Origin: Aurelia coerulea | Lineage: Eukaryota > Cnidaria > Scyphozoa > Semaeostomeae > Ulmaridae | Length of the DNA stretch: 64,000 bases | NCBI GenBank assembly: GCA_039566865.1 | Contig: CM076953.1 | Location: 4,340,001-4,404,000, forward strand | Direction: 5' to 3' | Shown: positions 9,529-23,200 of the stretch, one piece after another | How the letters are laid out: each line of letters starts with the position of its first letter | How positions within the stretch are numbered: position 1 is the first letter of the stretch | Made by a program: the position numbers and the translations under genes | The notes under the pieces: generated by a model | Seen by the model: the letters and a program-made list of their open reading frames with translations, nothing else | Databases searched by the model: none | What the model was told of the DNA's origin: nothing

Positions 9529-11298
9529 ATATGTTCAGTATATGTTCAGTTGGTACAAAATATTGACATTTCGACTTGTCACGAAAGTCTGTAAGCTAAA
9601 TGCTGATTCCTACTTTGTCCCGCTTATCCAACTGGCCACATGTATGATGTATGCATGCATTATTTGCCAACAAAGATATTTACAAGTTTAGGAGACTGAA
9701 TCTCAATTCATGTGGAGTTTCATGGTGAAAATGTTTTACTGGTGTTTGGATACCAGCTTATTTTCATTGGTTACTTCTCGAAAGCACTTCTGCACTCAGC
9801 TGTGGTGCATGTAATATGTAATCAACCATGTAATCAACAAACATGAATAGGGCAGAAAATATGTTCTATTGAGCTGGCATAATCCTCTCAGGAGGTACAA
9901 AATATTTACGTTTCGACCTGTTACGAAAGCCGATCAGCTAAATGTTGTTCTGCTTATCAGACTGACCAAATGTTTTAGTGTGGTCGCATTTTATCTTGTC
10001 GTCATGACAATACAACTTGTCTACATTTTTAGAGCTAAGAGGTGCAAAAAGTCGTCCGTAGGCACTCATTTTTGTAAGAAACAGCTTGAAAGAAATGGTA
10101 GGCTCAATTTTTCAAAGTTAAAATGAATTAAAAAGCTAAGAATTTTATTATTTGCTATTTTTTCTCCAGTCACTTGAATAGATATCATCTTGAAAACAAT
10201 TCTGCCACTTTCACATTTCACATGCAGATTGCATTCACACTCAGAAGAGTTTCAATTTACAAATTTGTTTTCAATCCAACTTTAGAAGTGAGAATCATTA
10301 CTGGATTTTGCATTTCAGAATGCGAATGAGGTTTCCACAAATCTATTCTCACTGCAAAATCACTGGGGCTAATATTTTTGTGTAACCTGAAACGAAACTT
10401 TACCAGGATAAAATTACCTAACATAAACATTTACTTGAAAAGAGAACGTTGCCAACATTTTTATTAAAAATTAGACCCTAATCTCAGAATATTCCCAATG
10501 AAATTATACCTCATTAACAGAAGTTTTGTTTGGCCAGAACTGCCCAAGAGAGCTGGCGCCAAGGCACCAAGATTGAGTTCCTGGTTCCCGTTCCAGGAAT
10601 AATAAAAAACAAAATCTTGAATATATCAAAGTGAGGCTGGTTGTCATGGTTGCAAGGAAGCTTATTTCACAAAATGGTGAATACACTCAAATGAGCAGTT
10701 ACGTTTCTTGCAGTTGTTTCATGAAGGTGAGTTTTAGTTTGGGGAAATGGTTATCGTACAAAGATTACTTAATTGATTATTTATTGAAGCTTATTTGTTA
10801 CAAAGTGAAATATGAAATCAAACTCGCAAACAACTGCACATTTTTGTGCAAAGCTAGCCAACAACAAGGCCATGGCCAAAGAACATTCAAAATTCATGGA
10901 GTTTTTTATTATACTAGGCCTATAATATTTAATTGACCCGTTTTTTGCAACTAGAACAGTCCAAACGAAGACTTCCTACCAATCAATCAGATTGATAGGA
11001 TTTCCATTGCTATTATTTAAGAAACTGATCAGCAATCAGCTCTGATGACAATCCTATATTTGAAGTAAACCTCTATTAGCCCCTATTTTCCATCAAATCT
11101 GTGTCCGCTAAATAAAGTGCATTTAACCCCTCTGCTTTGGACCAACCTGCATCAATGGATCATCTATCGTCTATCATTTTCTTAGAAATAATTATTATTA
11201 TCATTATGATAGTCTGCAGCCTTTCTCATATACCATTTTTTCAAACATTCATGAACTAAATATTTCATTATCTTAGGCCGAGAAAAACAGCAGGCAGA
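9529..11298. other. Intergenic with a duplicated 90-base segment
   Basis: Segments 9547-9650 and 9888-9975 share GGTACAAAATATT, ACGAAAG, AGCTAAATG and CTTATC in order, so they are diverged direct repeats. Part of 10965-11140 resembles 39050-39215 (ATTGATAGGATTT and GTGTCCGC blocks). No gene is recognised before the coiled-coil gene. Confidence 0.5.
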
Positions 11299-14200
11299 AT
11301 GGAAGGTAGGCCAAGACAACACCGTAAATCATCAGTGGCAGAAAGAGAATTTGAAAGAAAAAAGAGAAGACAAGAGGTGAATTTATGTTTGGTAAAGGTG
11401 AAGTTGTGGTATTTAGCAGCAAACACTTTGGATCATAGAAGTAGAAAAGTTGTAATCAAATCTATGACCCCTTATCACATACAACAATAGTCAAGTTTTG
11501 TTGACAGGGTGCAAATAATGCCCACTGGAACTTTTCTGGCTGCAAAGTTAGAGGATATTTGGCCATCAGAATTCTCAGAATTTTCAAGTAATCATTTGTG
11601 GGGGGGGGGGGATGATAACATCCTTCAAGATGAAAGAGATTAGAAATATAGCAAAATTTGGATCTGACAGGTATTTAGATCTGATCTGTGATTTTTATCA
11701 ACTGAGGTACAGTATATGCATATGTAATATGAATATACTGTATGTCTTCTATATGTTATAAGGCCTACATTGAAAGATTGTATTCACTAAAATGCGGAAC
11801 AACCCAAAACCACCCAAAACCAGCCCAGCCACAACAACCCAAATATCCAAAACGTCCCACAACCACATCATAACCACCCAAAACGACCCAAAATTTCTAA
11901 AATTAAACATCAGATCAGTTATTTAGGGGCACAAAGCCCCAAAACTCAACTGGTGCTTTGCTCTCAAATATGTCTTGAATTCTTCTTTCCTTGTGGGACT
12001 TGTTGTGATCATAAAAGAAAAGGCCTTTTGTTGTTTTGCTGTATGACAAAGCATTGTGTTCAAGTTCAAACTGATTAAAGTTTTTCTCAAATTAGATGTC
12101 ACCTGAGATTTGCGATAACCCAAAATTCTTTTAGAAACACTTGATGTATTGTTGTTATTTGCGCTTTTGTCATACAGCAAAAAAATGGAAGGCCTTTTAT
12201 GATCACAACAAGTCCCACAATGAAAGAAGAATTTAAAAGATATTTTTAGAGTTTCAGGGGCTTTTTACTCCTAAATAACTGATCTGATGTCTAATCTTAG
12301 ACATGTTGGATCGTTTTGGGTGGTTATGATGTAGTTGTGGGTGGTTGTGGATCGTTTTGGATGGTTCTGGGCAGTTGTGGCTAGTTTTGGGTGGTTTTGG
12401 GTTGTCCTGTGTTTTAGTAGGTAGGTTGAAAGGATGGTTAAATCATGAAAATTTTCTATGACTAACCTAAAGTTCTTTGAAATACATTTCATTTATTTTG
12501 AAAATATTTCTCACCCATTTTATATTTTATTTAGATGTACTTAGATGCCATGGATGATTTAACCATCTTGAGAGATCATTACAAAAGTGAAGTTCGCAAA
12601 AAGCTGAAGGTGAAAGTTCAGAAACAACGAAAAGAAAGAGAAGATAAAAAAGCATTGGAAAAAGCACAAGAAAAAGAGAGAATAGAGAAGGCATGTATCT
12701 CTGACATAAACTTTGCTTGGTACCAAATTTTGACACCAAATGTTTAAGGCTGACATCAGGCCATAAACCAGGTCAGGGTGTTATTATCTATGATTTACCC
12801 ATAAGAACGCAGTGTGCTTTCTCCTGATACCTTTTTGTGCAAATTTTTACCAAAGAAGGCATAAAGAGAAACTAGACATATCAAATCTTCTAAAGATCTA
12901 AAGATGTCCTTTACAAGGGTGGCACCATGTGGCGGGGCATGGGGTGGTCTGGGGTGGAAATGTCGACCCCACTCAGGGGTGGCGCCAGGAATCTTCCGAC
13001 AGAGGGGCTGGAGCTTCCGACAGGGGGGCTAAAATGGCTAGAAAATGCAGCTTTCGTATGTCATTTTGCCAAATTTCCTCCGACAAGAACCCAAAATGTC
13101 CTCCGACAGGGGGGGGCTAGATGCTTCTGACAAGGGGGCTGTAGCCCCCCTAGCCATCCCCTGGCGCCACCCCTGACCCCACTATTCTTAGGTTGGTATT
13201 TATTTCTAACAAAAGGATATGAAATAGATTTAACTATAGAAGATATACCTTCTTCTAGTGACAAATTCTATCATGTCCAACCCACTTTTTATGGTGGGAC
13301 TGCCCCTGCACCTCTTTGTATAAATTTACCACAAGATTTTTTTGGAAAATTGAAGATCCCTTTATGAAATCTTGGCAGGAGGAACATTACATTTCCCAAT
13401 TGTGGTAAGTTAAATATTACTCCAAGCGATGGGTTATTGATTATTCTCTGCAAGAATGAGCTCAACTGACAAGAATTGTTTTAATTGTCTTTCAGCATAA
13501 ATTAAAACAAAGATTTGAAGTTCACCTTCCAAAGTCAAAAAGTACTGAAGATACAGATTTCTTGGAGAAGTTAACATTTTCAAAGTTCTACTTGGTAAGC
13601 AGTTACTTGATAGAATGAAAATTAAAAGTTAAATGCAAGTCAGTATTGAATCAGATTGTTTTCATTGTTGGCAGGACAGTAATGAAACTAATGCAAATCA
13701 TCATCTAATTTTACCACCTGGCATAATGATAAAACATTACATGCTACGTTAATGAATCTTCCAAAAATTTTCATGGGCGGGCAAGTACTGTGAAATATTT
13801 GACCCCATGTTTGTCCAGAGGAATTGGAAAAATAACCGGTTCTTTTGTCACATTGTACGACTTTCCTGCCCAAAAACAACCAGTTTTGGGACAAAGGTGA
13901 CATTTGAATATCAATCTTTCTATTCCATCAGTTTGTTACAAAAATCAAGTTTTATCAACTCCTATCTAATCAAAATCCTGAAGTTTACCTGTAAGCTGGT
14001 TCTACCTTTGTCCACCAAATTTACGGAAAAAAGACCAGAAATTCCAATTTTTCACAAAAGTGGTTCTACCTTTGTCCGGCAAAATTTCGAAAAAAAGGCC
14101 AGAATTTCAAATTTTTCACCAAAGCCGTCCTACCATTGTCCGGCAATCGTTTTTGGAACACTTGTACTTTCATATCTATAATTATCGCTTGCTTTCGAAA

Positions 14201-17200
14201 AACAGTATTTGGTCTAAACTACCGGTTTTTGGGACAAACATCGTCACTGATAAGTCATGTTCAAATTGTCCGTCAAATTGAGAAAAATAACAGCGGAAAT
14301 TTGCCATCAAAAACTACCAGTTTTTGGGACAAAGGTGGTGCAAAATGTTTTCGTTAACTACCGGTTTTCGGACAAAGGTAGGACCATCCTTCCCAGTGTG
14401 ACATGCCCGCCCTTGAATTTTGAAGAAAATTATGCTGCAGACATTGGCACATCGCTGTTCAATGGATATTTAAGATATCTTAAGGTTTTGAGAAATAGTG
14501 TCGTTCTGAATTTACAGTCAGATTTCACATAAATGTCACTTTTAAAGTTTTGGTCATTTTAGTGACATTTTAGAGTGGAGATGATGGCTCAGTAGTAGAA
14601 CGTTTGACTACCAATCTGAAGGTTGATGGTTCGAGTCCCCACCCTGCCGAACCTGCTACCTAGAGTGAAGAGAGTGGCCAGCTCTCTGTAATTCCAGGCT
14701 ACAGGAACCACGAGATGTGGTCACATCGACAGAAAGGACCAGGACGCTTCTTCGATAGAGCTTTTCAGCGTCCTAAAACTACCTTTGGTGTTGGAAGAAA
14801 TATATGATAAAAAATCATAGCATGTTCAAACAAAATGAAATGCCTCGCAATTTACTGCCTCTTGGACTTGCCCAAGTCTCTCCCGTATTTATAACGAGAC
14901 AAATTGCCAACAAAAATTGTCCCACTGCCGCTGCGTATGAGAGTAGGAAAGCCTCTGCGAAGGATGTATATATTTTGGTTTTGGCTTTTATTTTCGCGGA
15001 AGAGACTTGCGGCAAGTCCAACTGCCTCTGAATCTTATACAATTTTTGCAGGCTATAGCCATTCGAAATCATTTGGAGAAGCATGGTGAACTTGACAAGA
15101 AATACAAAGTTGATGAATTTGAAAAGATTATAGCAATGCCTGGTGTGTTGGCGAAGGTCCAACTAGAAATCACGAAAGGTAAATTCTTTTCATTTTGATG
15201 ATGAATTCTAAAAAGTTTGAAGTAATACCGGGTGTCCCAAAAAATTATAGGCCCCGGTGGGTGCAATTCAATAGTAAAAGGTACACCACGCTCATCCATA
15301 CCATTTCATAGGATACCCTTTCTCTGACTTTCTAGTTGATGAAAAGACCCCTTATCGTGGAACATTTTGAAGGTAGCCCCCTTTAAAGGAGTATCACTGA
15401 ACCCTAAAGAAATCTGTACAGTACAAAAACTGGTCCTGAGAAAAAGGTTTGGGATTTTTGCATTTCATTACGATTCACTTTACTGATATCTCTTTATCGG
15501 AAATCAGTCAAATCTCATAAAACTTGGGGTATTGAACTTGGAGCAGGTGAAATTGACTTTTTTTCTAGGGTCTCGAGTCCACTTGCATTTAACTGTTTTT
15601 GGGTTGGGATATTTTCTGAAGAAAAATATCCCTTTTCCTGAGATTCTCGGTCCTAGCATTCTGCTTCGAATATACCCTTTTCTCAGCGAAATCATGGACG
15701 AGCGTGGTGTAACGTTTTCATTAATATTGTGCCCACCGGGGTATAGGCGTTTGAACGGTTCCTGTGAAGAAGCCTTGTATTCAAAAGCTTTTATTTTCAA
15801 TTTATGGTATAGATGAGATCTCAACTTAGATGTTGCATCCTCACATGGTCAATTCGGATTTGCATTCCCAGAGTAATTCACCAAAACAGGAAAAATTTCT
15901 GAGCCAGCCTGAGACAGATGGTTATTCGACTATGCTACTACAAGCAATGCGTAATTTGAAGAAAGTTTTGAGTCAGCTCAACCATTGAAATTTGTATTCT
16001 TATAAATCTCCAGCGCAAGGTTCTGGGACTGAAAGAACTTGAACGGTGTCGAGTAGTGTCTTCTGGAACTAAAGGATCTTTTCCATCCAGATTTCCGAGG
16101 GGCATTTCATTCCAAAAAATCTCGTACACCTTTGGAAAAAATCCTTTTGTTTTCAAGAAAAGTCCATCCAAAATGTTTATCTTTTCTACTATTTTTCCGA
16201 TTTGTAAACAGAACAAAAAAATTATGCTGATGAAAATCTAGCCTAGTTTGATCTCTCAGGCTAGGCATAGTTGTAGATGAACACGAAACCCTTGGTTGTT
16301 CTGAACAACCAACGGCTTCATAACTAGTTATTTGAATTTTCTTAAATTTTCTTTCAGGGAATAAGATTACGCTCAAAGGACTAAAGAGTATGGTCGCTAA
16401 AGATGGTAATCATAAAGCAGAATTGCCGTTGCACGATGGACCAAGACCTCTAGTAAGTTTTAAATTGGTTCCTTTTACTTTCCTTGCATTTCATTCAAAT
16501 ATTTGAATGCATCTGGGGGCACAAAACATCCTTTTCGATCGAATAGCTGATATTGCCACATTAAAATCCAAAAGTCTCTGACGGAAAAGATTCGCACAAA
16601 AATTCGGACAAAAGAAGTTACGACGGTGTTTGAAAATCGGAACCCAGTTTCCATTTTTGCAATTTATCATTCAAATCTTTCGCTTGAAGTGGATTGTATC
16701 TGCATCAAATTAACCTAATTTGAACCAACGCTCAGCACTGAATGCTTAGAATTTAATCAAACATAATTTCGGGAGCTGATAAAAGTAGGTCAGACAAAAA
16801 ATCTCGGACGAAATTTTGTCCAAAACTGGCCGAAAGTTTTGGATTTTACTGTAAGTTATAGTCTTCCTTCATTCTAATTTGCCAACTCGGGTCTATTTGT
16901 GGCAGGCTCGGTTGTCATTATTGTTGCATGAGAAGTTAAAGGAATTTTTCCCTTATGTACTAGTCAACGATTGCTGATGAGCAAGAAACGATATCCAGAA
17001 TCGAAACGCTTGATGGTAAAAGAGAGAAGTTGAAGGCAAAGAAAAGTGGAGATTTAAAGAGCTCAAGCCTCGAAGATCTGTTTCCATCGGTATGTATCAA
17101 ATAGGGTTGAAGGTGATTATGGCAACAAGGGCAGAGTTTATAGCACTAGCGTCTATTGCTTAGCATAGTAGGCATATCGTTAAAAAAGTTGCACGGATGA

Positions 17201-20200
17201 TTAAAGCATCTTCTGTTTGATTTAATTGCCTGGAAAAAGTTTCAGGTAATTGCTATCATTGCTCTTGTGCAGTTTTTGATATATTTATTCTTTCAGGGAC
17301 GTAGAAACCATCTCAAATTTGGGGGGGGGCACGACACTTCAAGGGCACTTTTTTCATTAAGCTGAAGGGGCATTTCCTGACTTCTTTGTTAATTGGGCAT
17401 GTGCCCTTAATGCCCCCCCCCAGTTCCTACGTCTCTGTATTCTTTTCAGAATGACAGCATATTTTATTTTTCAACCATCAGCAAGTTTTAATCATCAAAT
17501 CACCAAATCGTAAACCAGAATAGCTACAGATTTCTGCTTACCGCGAATATTACAAACAATCATAAACAATGTTTTTCTTGGAAATTGTAGCGGTTGTTCT
17601 CAGATGATTTACGATTTACAATGATTTTTGATTAATTTCAAAGCTAATTCTGAAACAATTCAAAATATCAAAATTTCAAGAACAGAATAATAGTAAAATA
17701 CTGATGCTAATACTGTACTTCAAAGTAATTTATATTCTGTCTGAAGCAACAGCTTGTAACGTCTTCTATTGCAACGAAGAGTATGTCTTGTGTTATGTAG
17801 CTTGTAAATATTATTTGTTAGACATCTTTGTAAATTATATTGTAAGTAGTTGGTATTAATTAGTTTTCCTACAACTATTGTCACACCAACTGTAAATAAT
17901 GATTTTGATTTGATTTGATTTGATTTGATTTGATTTGATTTGATTTGATTTGATTTGATTTGATTTGATTTGATTTGATTTGATTTGATTACCAGATCCA
18001 TTAACAGATTCAACTTTGACGATTACTTATAGTGAAGACAAAACGTTTTGATTGAAAATTAAATGTTTCATATTTTCCTATGGAGACCTCCCATCTGCCT
18101 CTTATTCTCTGATCGACAGCTTTATTCTGCAGGTCAGCAGGTCAAGTAATCTGCGGGTCAAACGCGAAAGCAAACATGCGGGTCACCATCCAGGGCCAAA
18201 GGCCCAATACAAAGATTGATGTGTTGTGTTTGGTTTGTTAGGCCGTCAAATGCTCAAAGGCCAATCCCTTGGATGATTTTGATCTGTGCTTGGACCGGAC
18301 CATCACAACAGTTTTCAAATGTTTTCACAGGCTTTTGTTTCAATGCCTTTCAATCATGTGTTCGTTCGATTTTCATGCCGTGTCTTAGGCCACTGAGCCC
18401 TTAACCCTGGTGGTGACCCTCATCGCATGTTTGCTTTCGTGCTTGACCCACAGATTACTTACCTGAGATTTCTCTTCAATTCCCCTCTAACCTGATCGAG
18501 TAACAAAAATACAAAGACATATTTTGAGCAAACTAAATTTCTAGACTACTTATTCTTTCCCTTCGTAGATTCCTTACCCAAAGTTGCCAATGATTAACAC
18601 AAACTTAGATAACCCTGAGCTTGATGAAGAAAAGGTGAGTATGTCATATTATTACCTGACTGACGTTTCAAAAACGAGGCAACATTAGAATCCCGCCAAT
18701 CCCATTGGCTAATCGCTCATTTCCCGCGGTTTTCCCGTAGCCTTGTATAATACGATACAAGGACGCGTTTTTGTCACCACAGCAACTAATTTAGGCCTGT
18801 GAGATTTACAATGAATTCAAACGACATAACAGTAACAAAATGAGTTTGACTAAATGGTATAAGTCAAAATTAGAAGCTATCAGGTAATAAAACTCATACT
18901 AACCGGTTTTGTAGTTGTACAGGAAAATATAAAGCCCTCGGTCTTATTGCACAGACCTCGCAAGCTCGGTCTGTACTTTTAAAACCTCGGGCTTTATATT
19001 TTCCTGTACAACACAAAAACGGTTAGTATGCGCATAGTACATGTTTTGAATTCTCTATCATTTTGAAGTACTTTATTAGAAGGAGCATAGGTTCCAAATC
19101 TTTAACTCGGCATAAAAAGGTGGGTGTAAAATTCAATGACATATTTCTTCTGACTGAATGGCTTGAAACAAACTTTAGATACTTATCTATAATTCTGCCG
19201 TTGGACTTTCCAGAAATTTTGAATATTTTTCAAATTACAGCGGATTTTACATTTCAGCTCATTTTAGGATGTGACGTCATCAACATTCTAAATAATAAAC
19301 CAGATGAGTGACAGACTTTTGCTTGATACCATTTTGTAGGCATCCATAAAATATAGTTATCTTCGAAATTACTTGATGTTGCGTCAAATGGTTTAGAAAT
19401 TACGATGGTTTTAAGTTTTTTTGAAAATTTTTCTTGAATTCTTGAAAAAGAAGAAAAACACTCTAATTCTGAAAATATTAAAGATTTCAGAAAAGTCCAA
19501 CGGTAGAATTATGGAGAAATAGCTAAAGTTTCTTTGAACGCATTCAGTTCAAAGAAATAGATCACTCAATTTGACACCAGCCTCTTTAAAGATTTGGAAC
19601 CTATGCTATTAGAAGGTGTTGTGGCGCAGTGGTGTGATCCTCTGACTTTGTAATTGTGTAATCCTTTGACTTGTTCTAGAACCGGCTATCATTTGGAGCG
19701 AAAATTCTGGAGCAGGGTAAAAGAAAATTTTGTCATGGGCGCACCCCCCAGGCCTCCCTCGGTACAAATTTAAGTCAACTACCCCCTCCCCCCCGGGGGG
19801 ATGCACTATGCATAATAGGCCTATGTTAACTAGAAAAGGCTAGTAATCTTCCATCCTACTCAAGATAAAATGATAAATGAATGAATTAATGAATGAATGA
19901 ATGAATGGATGGATGAATGAGGAATGAATAGCTCAAGATAAGAGGATTGATTGCCCCGCTTTCTCTTATAGCATTTTCACCTTTTCTTATCTATTTCAGG
20001 TGCAGTTGAGAGAACGATATGACAAAAGGAAAAAGAAATTAGAGAAGCAGAAGTGGATGCTGGAGAAAATGTACCAACGCTCGCAGGCATATGAAACTGC
20101 AACTGGAAGGTACAGTTTTTATTTGAGAAATAAACTTGATTGTTTTTGCAAGTTCTTTAGAGTAAAACTGAAAAGAAAAATTGAAAATATCAGATGCACG

Positions 20201-23200
20201 AGGAAAACTTTCTGTTGTATACAAACTTTTCGTTGAACCTTTTTTTTGTCAAGCATGCTTGAATATCATAAACTTATCTCTATCTTTCAGACTTTTGACG
20301 AAATACGAGCAGTCTAATAACTCATCAGAACTTAGAGAAGATTTCAGCCCCAAGGATATTGTTGTAAGTACAGAATGCATAACATGAAGTAAATTTAGAA
20401 CTATTTTGTGCAGTAAATGCTTACGATGAGTAGAATGAGTTTTGAAAAACTATAAAATTTCGGTGAAAAACTACAAATCTTGAACAATTCTTTGCTGATG
20501 TTAGGGAACATCTGCCCAAAATGACCCATGTTTAGAGAATTTTGGGGCCGAAACTCAAGCCATATGGGCGGCACATAGCCGTACGCACAACATGCTATGT
20601 ACCCCCCCCTCCCCCTCTTCGGTACAACTATGAAAAATTTGGAAATTAAAGGAGAGAGCAAATAAATCTTTGGAGAAGAGGGAATAGGGAAGATACTCAG
20701 AGTGCTACCAAGAGTGAACGGGGATGTCTCAGTGGTAGCATGCTTGACTACAAATATGAAGGTTGGTGGTTCGAGTCCCTGCCTGCCAAAACAGTTTCGT
20801 AATAGTGAAGAGAGTCGCTAGCTCTCTGTAATTCCAGGCTAAATGAATCACGAGGTGTGGTCACATCGAGAGCAAGGACCAGGACACTATTTCGATAGCT
20901 TAGCTTATCAGTGTCCTAAAAACTGCCTTTGGATGCTTGGTAGAAATACAGGGTGTCCCAAAAAATTATACATATTTCGTTGACTCCAGCAATGTGAATT
21001 TAGATTCAATGAATGGCTAATCACTCTCAAAATGTTCCTCGATAGTTAACTGGAACATAGGTACCTCGCTTGTTGGTATTGGTGCTTTGAGAGCAAAAAT
21101 ATCTATCTTGAATGCTCAAATTTGCGTTCACCTGCAAACCAAAGCTTTTGCCTTTTGGCCTAAGCAAGTTCCTGAATGTTTTTAGAGTGATTAGACATTG
21201 ATTGAAGCTAAATTCACATCGCTGGAGTCAACCAAATCCGTATGCATTTTTTGTGGACACCCGGTATATAAAAAGATACGACTATTTTTTTCATCACATC
21301 TTTCAGGCGCTACCTATGCAAATCATTTCTGATAGTCATTCACAAGCTTCCAGCACATCCTCAAAGGAAACTGAAATCCCTAATTCATTCAAAGAACTAC
21401 CGGACGAGACGAACACGAATCGTTTTATTTACGACTACTTGGACTCATTGGATAACCTTCACATATCGAATCGCCAGATGCTTTCGAATATCGAAGAGCG
21501 AAGTGAACTAGATGAAAGGCCACTGCGTTACGACAGACCGCTAAGTTACGAGACGTCAGTTTCGCTACAAATTTCGAACGACTCGCAATGGAAAGGGAGA
21601 GCGTATTCAGATGAAGTGATTCGGAAGAAGATGTTAGGCATTGAAGAACCTAAAAGGTTTGTAGCCTCACTATATAAGGACCCTCTTGTTATGCTTATCT
21701 AATTGAGTTGAATTGTTGTTGTCGTTGCTCGAACGCCACTCAATCAAACCTTCAGTAGAATAGTTTGAAGGTGTTGTGGCGCAGTGGTGTAATCCTCTGA
21801 CTTTGCAGCCAGAACAGTCAGGTGGACCGGTTTCGATCCCAGGTAGAGCCCCATCACTTCAGCGTTATGACAAGGGGTCGCGGACTCGGTTAGGCCTATT
21901 CTACTTCTATGATCCCAGTGCTTGGCGCTAAAAACCGCAACTTCACCTTCACCTTCAGTTAAAAGGTTTATTGTAGAGGCCATACAGGAGCTATTCCGTT
22001 TCTACAAGCGTTGGGGCACGGGTCTCTCCGTTGACCGAAGCGCAATCATTAAGTCAAAGAGCACAGGGAAACAAGAGACTCCAGGTAGTAAGTCTAAAAG
22101 GTTTGTGATGCTTGATACTTTCGGCAGTGGATATTTTTCATTAGGTTCTGCATGGTAATAGAAAATGCCATTAAAGCTAGATAATGTGTCGTTCCAGTCA
22201 AAAATTCATTTTGCCCTGTTTGATCAGCAAATAAGCCTCGATGGCTTGTATCAAGATTATTTCAAATTCTTCGTTTTCTTTCAAGCCTTGTTCCCCTGGT
22301 GCAAAACCCACCCATAGCTCAAAAACCAATCTACCAAATACATAGTGTGTCGTACAACAATTTCTGGGGCACAAAGGTTCGTGGAAAGGTTTCACAGTTA
22401 TCATTTTGACAATGACAAATGAAACGTTACTGTGCTTTATGTTCATTGGCTGCCACAGTCGTCCAAATTATTCTCTTGGTCTTGGGTAATTCCAGGCGCG
22501 GATCCAGTGGGGGGGCCGGGGGGGCCATGGCCCCCCCAAACTTAAAAAATTTCTCTTAAAAACCATTGTCTTAGAAAAAGAAATGAATGAGTTTCAAACC
22601 TTTACTTCCTAAAATAACCATGGCACACCTACACGATAACTCAGCTAACTCACAATCAAACAAAACTCACAAACTAAAGTACCATTCATCAAAAAATATG
22701 AAAAGATGCGATTCTGAATAAAAATTTCATTCAGTGGAAATCGAACTTGAAAATCATTTGTTGCATTCACTTTGTCAAATTGTTGTTGTGAGTTAGAATC
22801 CTCCAGTGAACTTAGCTGTTGACATGATAGATTTCGCACAAAGACTCATATTATCTGTTGCGAGAGTTATAGTGTCAATCAAGTCATTTCAATTTTAAGG
22901 TACACAGTTTTGAATACAAGTGAGGCTTGTAGAAACTTGGTGAGCTATGAGAATTTTTAAAACTTACTAGTGACTCCGATTATGGAATTTACAATTGGAC
23001 ATTTCTTTCACCTAACATTGAAATGCCTCTGATTTGTGAATTTGAGATATACCTCGTTTTTATGCAAGTTTTATTTCCATTGAAGTGGAGCTTATTTTAG
23101 CGATAAGCATTCTCAAACTGGTGCTTATGATAAACATTTCATTGGTCCTTCACTTTCCAAATGATGGCGCGTTAGCTTTTGCATAAAATATAAATGCCAG

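Noticed and set aside
9869..10126. 85-codon frame with a hydrophobic stretch
   Set aside because: It overlaps a duplicated noncoding segment and has no further support.
13675..13750. Extra exon after the acceptor at 13674
   Set aside because: No donor keeps the frame to the exon at 15052, while direct joining of 13594 to 15052 does.
14577..14650. tRNA gene at the SINE-A head, and likewise at 20720 and 21767
   Set aside because: A and B boxes are present, but each head continues into a repeated non-tRNA body, so these are SINEs.
17720..18013. 97-codon minus frame with NQIKS repeats
   Set aside because: It is translation of the TTTGA microsatellite.
22081..22100. Strong donor GTAAGT at 22088
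   Set aside because: Using it causes a stop in the next exon; the weaker GTTTGT donor at 22101 keeps the frame.
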